A DNA stretch of 54,040 nucleotides, from positions 1-54,040 of the forward strand of contig NZ_JAPSLK010000057.1 of assembly GCF_031180885.1 (NCBI RefSeq). Direction: 5' to 3'. This stretch comes from Saccharothrix sp. GTDB taxonomy: Bacteria; Actinomycetota; Actinomycetes; Mycobacteriales; Pseudonocardiaceae. The position numbers and the translations under genes are program-made. Of the stretch, positions 50,971 through 54,040 are shown one piece after another; position 1 is the first letter of the stretch; each line of letters opens with the position of its first letter. Below the pieces are notes generated by a model. It was not told the origin of the DNA, did not search any database, and worked only from the letters and a program-made list of their open reading frames with translations.

Positions 50971-52359
50971 ATGACCTCCGTCGCGCTCGACCCGCGCAGC
51001 CCGCTGGTGCGGCTGCCCCGCCTCCTGGACGACTTCACCCTCCTCCACGACCCGGACCACATCGCCACCACGGTGGCGCGCGGCCGGATCGCGGGGGAGA
51101 AGGTGGTCGCCTTCTGCACCGACGCCACCGTCAAGGGCGGTTCGCTGGGCATCGAGGAGTGCCACCGCATCCGGGACGCCATCGACCTCGCCCTGGCGGA
51201 GGGTTCGCCGGTCATCGGGCTGTGGCACTCGGGCGGCGCGAAGCTGGCGGGCGGGGTGGAGTCGATGCACGGCATCGGGTCGATCTTCGCCTCGATGGTG
51301 CGGGCGTCCGGGAAGATCCCGCAGCTCTCCGTGGTGCTCGGCGCCGCCGCCGGTGGCGCCGCGTACGGGCCGGCGCTGACCGACCTGGTCGTGCAGGCGC
51401 CGGAGGGCCGGATCTTCATCACCGGACCGGACGTCGTCCGCAGCGTCACCGGCGAGGAGATCGACATGGCCGGCCTGGGCGGGCTCGAAGCGCACAGCCG
51501 CAAGTCGGGTGTCGCCCACGTGCCCGCCGAGTCCGAAGAGGACGCCTACCGCCGGACCCGCCAGCTCGTCGAGCTGCTGGCCCGGCCGGGCTCCTTCGAC
51601 CCGACCCAGGCCGGTGCCGCGCAGGACCTGCGTGCGCTGCTGCCCGAGTCGCCCAAGCGCGCCTACGACGTCCACCCGCTGCTGCACGCCCTCCTGGACA
51701 ACGGCGTCCTGGCGGAGATCCAGCCGAAGTGGGCGCCCAACGTCGTGGTCGGCCTGGGTCGGCTCGGTGGCGGGACGGTCGGCGTGGTGGCCAACAACCC
51801 GCTGCGCAAGGGCGGGTGCCTGGACTCGCTGTCGGCGGAGAAGGCGTCCCGGTTCGTGCGCATGTGCGACGGGTTCGGCATCCCGCTGCTGGTCGTGGTC
51901 GACGTCCCGGGATACCTGCCGGGCGTCGGCCAGGAGTGGGGCGGGGTAGTGCGGCGCGGCGCGAAGCTGTTGTACGCGTTCGCCGAGGCCACCGTCCCGC
52001 GCGTCACCCTCATCACCCGCAAGTCCTATGGCGGCGCCTACATCGCGATGAACTCGCGGTCGCTGGGCGCCACGTCGGTGCTGGCGTGGCCGGAGGCGGA
52101 GGTCGCCGTCATGGGCGCCGAAGCCGCCGTCGGCGTCCTGCACCGCAAGGCGATCGCCGCCGCCGACGAATCCTCCCGGCCCGCCCTGGTGGCGCGGCTG
52201 GTGAAGGAGCACGAGCAGGTCGCGGGCGGTCTCGGCCGCGCCTTGGACCTCGGGGTGGTCGACGAGGTCGTCCGGCCCGAGGACACCCGCTCCCGGCTCG
52301 TCTCGCTGTTCGCCGCCGCCGCACCCGGCCGCGGCGCGCACGGGAACGTCCCGCTCTAG
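50971..52359 (+). CDS. Acyl-CoA carboxylase beta (carboxyltransferase) subunit
   Basis: 462 residues, about 60 shorter at the N-terminus than PccB/AccB. Both carboxyltransferase halves are present: HSGGAKLAGGVESMHGIG, FITGPDVVRSVTGEEI, DVPGYLPGVGQEW, and GGAYIAMNSRSLGA. At the position where PccB has Asp and AccB has Ile (residue 422 in Streptomyces) this protein has Ile (GGAYI), which favours acetyl/butyryl over strict propionyl use. It should supply malonyl- or ethylmalonyl-type extender units; a biotin-carboxyl subunit must come from elsewhere. 3 nt after the ligase stop. Confidence 0.9.
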   Translation: MTSVALDPRSPLVRLPRLLDDFTLLHDPDHIATTVARGRIAGEKVVAFCTDATVKGGSLGIEECHRIRDAIDLALAEGSPVIGLWHSGGAKLAGGVESMHGIGSIFASMVRASGKIPQLSVVLGAAAGGAAYGPALTDLVVQAPEGRIFITGPDVVRSVTGEEIDMAGLGGLEAHSRKSGVAHVPAESEEDAYRRTRQLVELLARPGSFDPTQAGAAQDLRALLPESPKRAYDVHPLLHALLDNGVLAEIQPKWAPNVVVGLGRLGGGTVGVVANNPLRKGGCLDSLSAEKASRFVRMCDGFGIPLLVVVDVPGYLPGVGQEWGGVVRRGAKLLYAFAEATVPRVTLITRKSYGGAYIAMNSRSLGATSVLAWPEAEVAVMGAEAAVGVLHRKAIAAADESSRPALVARLVKEHEQVAGGLGRALDLGVVDEVVRPEDTRSRLVSLFAAAAPGRGAHGNVPL

Positions 52360-52411
52360 AACAACCCGCTCTGACCAACCCGCATACCGGCCCGCCCGTG
52401 GAGTGACGTCG

Positions 52412-54040
52412 ATGTCGAACAACGAGGACAAGCTGCTCGACTACCTCAAGCGGACGACCTCGGAACTGCGCGACGCGCGCCGCAGACTGCGCGAGGCGGA
52501 GGAGGCGGCGCGCGAGCCCATCGCGATCGTGGGCATGGCGTGCCGCTTCCCGGGTGGCGTCCGGACCCCCGAGGACCTGTGGGACCTCGTGGCGGGCGGC
52601 CGGGACGCGGTGACCGGCTTCCCCGGCGACCGCGGCTGGGACGTCGGCGAGCTGTACGACCCGACCCCCGGCACGCCGGGCAAGACCTACACGCGCGAGG
52701 GCGGGTTCCTGCACGACGCGGCGGAGTTCGACGCCGAGTTCTTCGAGATCTCCCCGCGCGAGGCGCTGTCCATGGACCCGCAGCAGCGGCTGCTGCTGGA
52801 GGTGTCGTGGGAGGCGCTGGAGAGCGCGGGCCTGCTGCCGGCGTCGTTGAAGGGCAGCGCCACCGGCGTGTTCGCCGGGATGATGTACCACGACTACGCG
52901 GGCAACAACTCGACCGGCGCCATCGCGTCCGGCCGGGTCGCCTACGCGCTCGGCCTGGAGGGGCCGACGCTGACCGTGGACACGGCGTGCTCGTCTTCGT
53001 TGGTGGCACTGCACTTGGCGGTCCGTTCGCTGCGGTCCGGTGAGTGCTCGCTGGCGTTGGCGGGCGGGGTGACCGTGATGGCCACGCCCGAGACGTTCGT
53101 GGAGTTCTCGCGGCAGCGCGGGTTGTCGCCGGACGGTCGGTGCAAGTCCTTCGCGGGCGCGGCCGACGGCGTGGGCTGGGCCGAGGGCGTCGGGATGCTC
53201 GTGGTGGAGCGGCTGTCCGATGCGGTGCGCAACGGGCATCGCGTCCTCGCGGTGGTGCGCGGTTCGGCGGTGAACCAGGACGGCGCGTCCAACGGCCTGA
53301 CCGCGCCGAACGGGCCGTCGCAGCAGCGGGTGATCCGGGCGGCCCTGGCGGATGGTGATTTGTCGACATCCGATGTGGACGTGGTCGAGGCGCACGGCAC
53401 CGGGACTACGTTGGGCGACCCGATCGAGGCCCAAGCCCTGCTGGCCACCTACGGGCAGGGGCGGTCCGCGGAACGGCCGCTGTGGCTGGGATCGGTGAAG
53501 TCGAACATCGGGCACACCCAGGCCGCCGCCGGCGTGGCGGGCGTGATGAAGATGGTGCTCGCGATGCGGCACGGCGTCCTGCCGCGGACCCTGCACGTGG
53601 ACGAGCCGTCGCCCAAGGTGGACTGGTCGGCCGGTGCCGTGGAGCTGCTGACCTCGCCGGTGGAGTGGCCCGCGGGGGAGCGTCCTCGGCGGGCGGCCGT
53701 GTCGTCCTTCGGCATCTCCGGCACCAACGCGCACGTGGTCTTGGAGGAGCCCGCCGAGGTTGGGGCTCCTGAGCCCGTCTCCCTGCCGGTGGTGCCCTGG
53801 GTCTTCTCCGGCCGGACGCCCGCCGCTCTGCGCGACCAGGCTTCGCGACTGGCTGATGCCCGAGGGTCCTCTGTGGACATTGGCTTCTCCTTGGCCACCT
53901 CGCGGACCGCGTTCGACCACCGGGCCGTGGTGGTGGGGCGGAGCACCGAGGAGTTGGTGGCCGCGCTGGCCGATGGTGGCGTGACCGACGTGGTGACGCC
54001 CGGTCGGCCGGCATTCCTGTTCACGGGTCAGGGCTCGCAG
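52412..54040 (+). CDS. Modular type I polyketide synthase, N-terminal part (docking-KS-AT), cut by window
   Basis: 543 codons open to the edge. The N-terminal coiled-coil docking helix (EDKLLDYLKRTTSELRDARR) shows it accepts the chain from another PKS subunit. A full KS follows (TACSSS, EAHGTGTTLGDPIEAQ, NIGHTQ), then a KS-AT linker and the first AT residues FLFTGQGSQ. Start ATG at 52412 is fixed by the docking helix; the ribosome site (GTGGAG) is about 10 nt upstream. The upstream partner could be the PKS of 1-8748 or one outside the window. Confidence 0.93.
   Translation, partial: MSNNEDKLLDYLKRTTSELRDARRRLREAEEAAREPIAIVGMACRFPGGVRTPEDLWDLVAGGRDAVTGFPGDRGWDVGELYDPTPGTPGKTYTREGGFLHDAAEFDAEFFEISPREALSMDPQQRLLLEVSWEALESAGLLPASLKGSATGVFAGMMYHDYAGNNSTGAIASGRVAYALGLEGPTLTVDTACSSSLVALHLAVRSLRSGECSLALAGGVTVMATPETFVEFSRQRGLSPDGRCKSFAGAADGVGWAEGVGMLVVERLSDAVRNGHRVLAVVRGSAVNQDGASNGLTAPNGPSQQRVIRAALADGDLSTSDVDVVEAHGTGTTLGDPIEAQALLATYGQGRSAERPLWLGSVKSNIGHTQAAAGVAGVMKMVLAMRHGVLPRTLHVDEPSPKVDWSAGAVELLTSPVEWPAGERPRRAAVSSFGISGTNAHVVLEEPAEVGAPEPVSLPVVPWVFSGRTPAALRDQASRLADARGSSVDIGFSLATSRTAFDHRAVVVGRSTEELVAALADGGVTDVVTPGRPAFLFTGQGSQ

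Overview
The window is high-GC DNA with GTG/TTG starts, 4-nt ATGA/GTGA gene overlaps, SARP and LAL-type LuxR regulators, DesK/DesR-type two-component pairs and modular type I PKS genes. This points to a filamentous actinomycete, most likely Pseudonocardiales (Saccharothrix/Actinosynnema/Lentzea-like). That placement is an inference from style, not from a marker gene. Almost everything is specialised metabolism. Both window ends stop at the same codon inside a PKS acyltransferase, so it is probably a contig broken in PKS repeats.

Layout. 1-8.7 kb (-): modular PKS with an AMP-ligase loading module, followed by a P450 and a SARP (8.8-10.9 kb). 11.4-15.3 kb (+): a 57-aa RiPP-precursor-like peptide, a type II thioesterase and a LAL regulator. 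15.4-19.6 kb (+): a PvcA-family isocyanide synthase, a PvcB-like Fe/2OG oxygenase, two UbiA prenyltransferases and an IPP isomerase. 20.1-23.6 kb (-): ABC exporter plus histidine kinase and response regulator. 23.9-29.2 kb (+): KAS III, a His-rich exported protein, a Cu(I) P-type ATPase and an alpha/beta-hydrolase-fold protein lacking its nucleophile. 29.3-38.8 kb (+): ScoE-like isonitrile-forming oxygenase, ACP, C-A-T-TE NRPS, MFS exporter and a metallophore-type ABC importer. 39.0-40.3 kb: SigC-like ECF sigma factor and a divergent zinc-finger anti-sigma-like protein. 40.7-43.2 kb: a second two-component pair. 43.3-47.1 kb (-): azole-forming RiPP enzymes (SagB dehydrogenase and YcaO cyclodehydratase). 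47.4-54.0 kb (+): SARP, FcoT/ScoD-like thioesterase, acyl ligase, acyl-CoA carboxylase beta subunit and the start of another PKS subunit.

How it may work together. The ScoE, ScoB, ScoA, ScoD and ScoC counterparts of isonitrile lipopeptide biosynthesis are all present but split into two blocks, at 29.3-34.3 kb and 48.4-51.0 kb. The NRPS ends in a thioesterase instead of the reductase known from this family. A Cu(I)-ATPase, a metallophore importer and a SigC-like sigma factor nearby fit a copper-binding isonitrile product. A second, chemically unrelated isonitrile route (PvcA type) is coupled to prenyltransferases. A third system, azole RiPP chemistry, has its likely substrate peptide 32 kb away from its enzymes.

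Beyond genes, two non-coding repeat families stand out. One is a hairpin with an exactly 73-nt core, present three times in the same orientation. Each copy ends 57-59 nt before the start codon of a cluster gene (thioesterase, LAL regulator, ACP), and the stems show compensatory changes. The other is a roughly 420-bp element with a 143-144-nt palindrome, present twice in inverted orientation. Each copy lies between convergent genes, again with matched stem changes. No rRNA, tRNA, CRISPR array or transposase was recognised.
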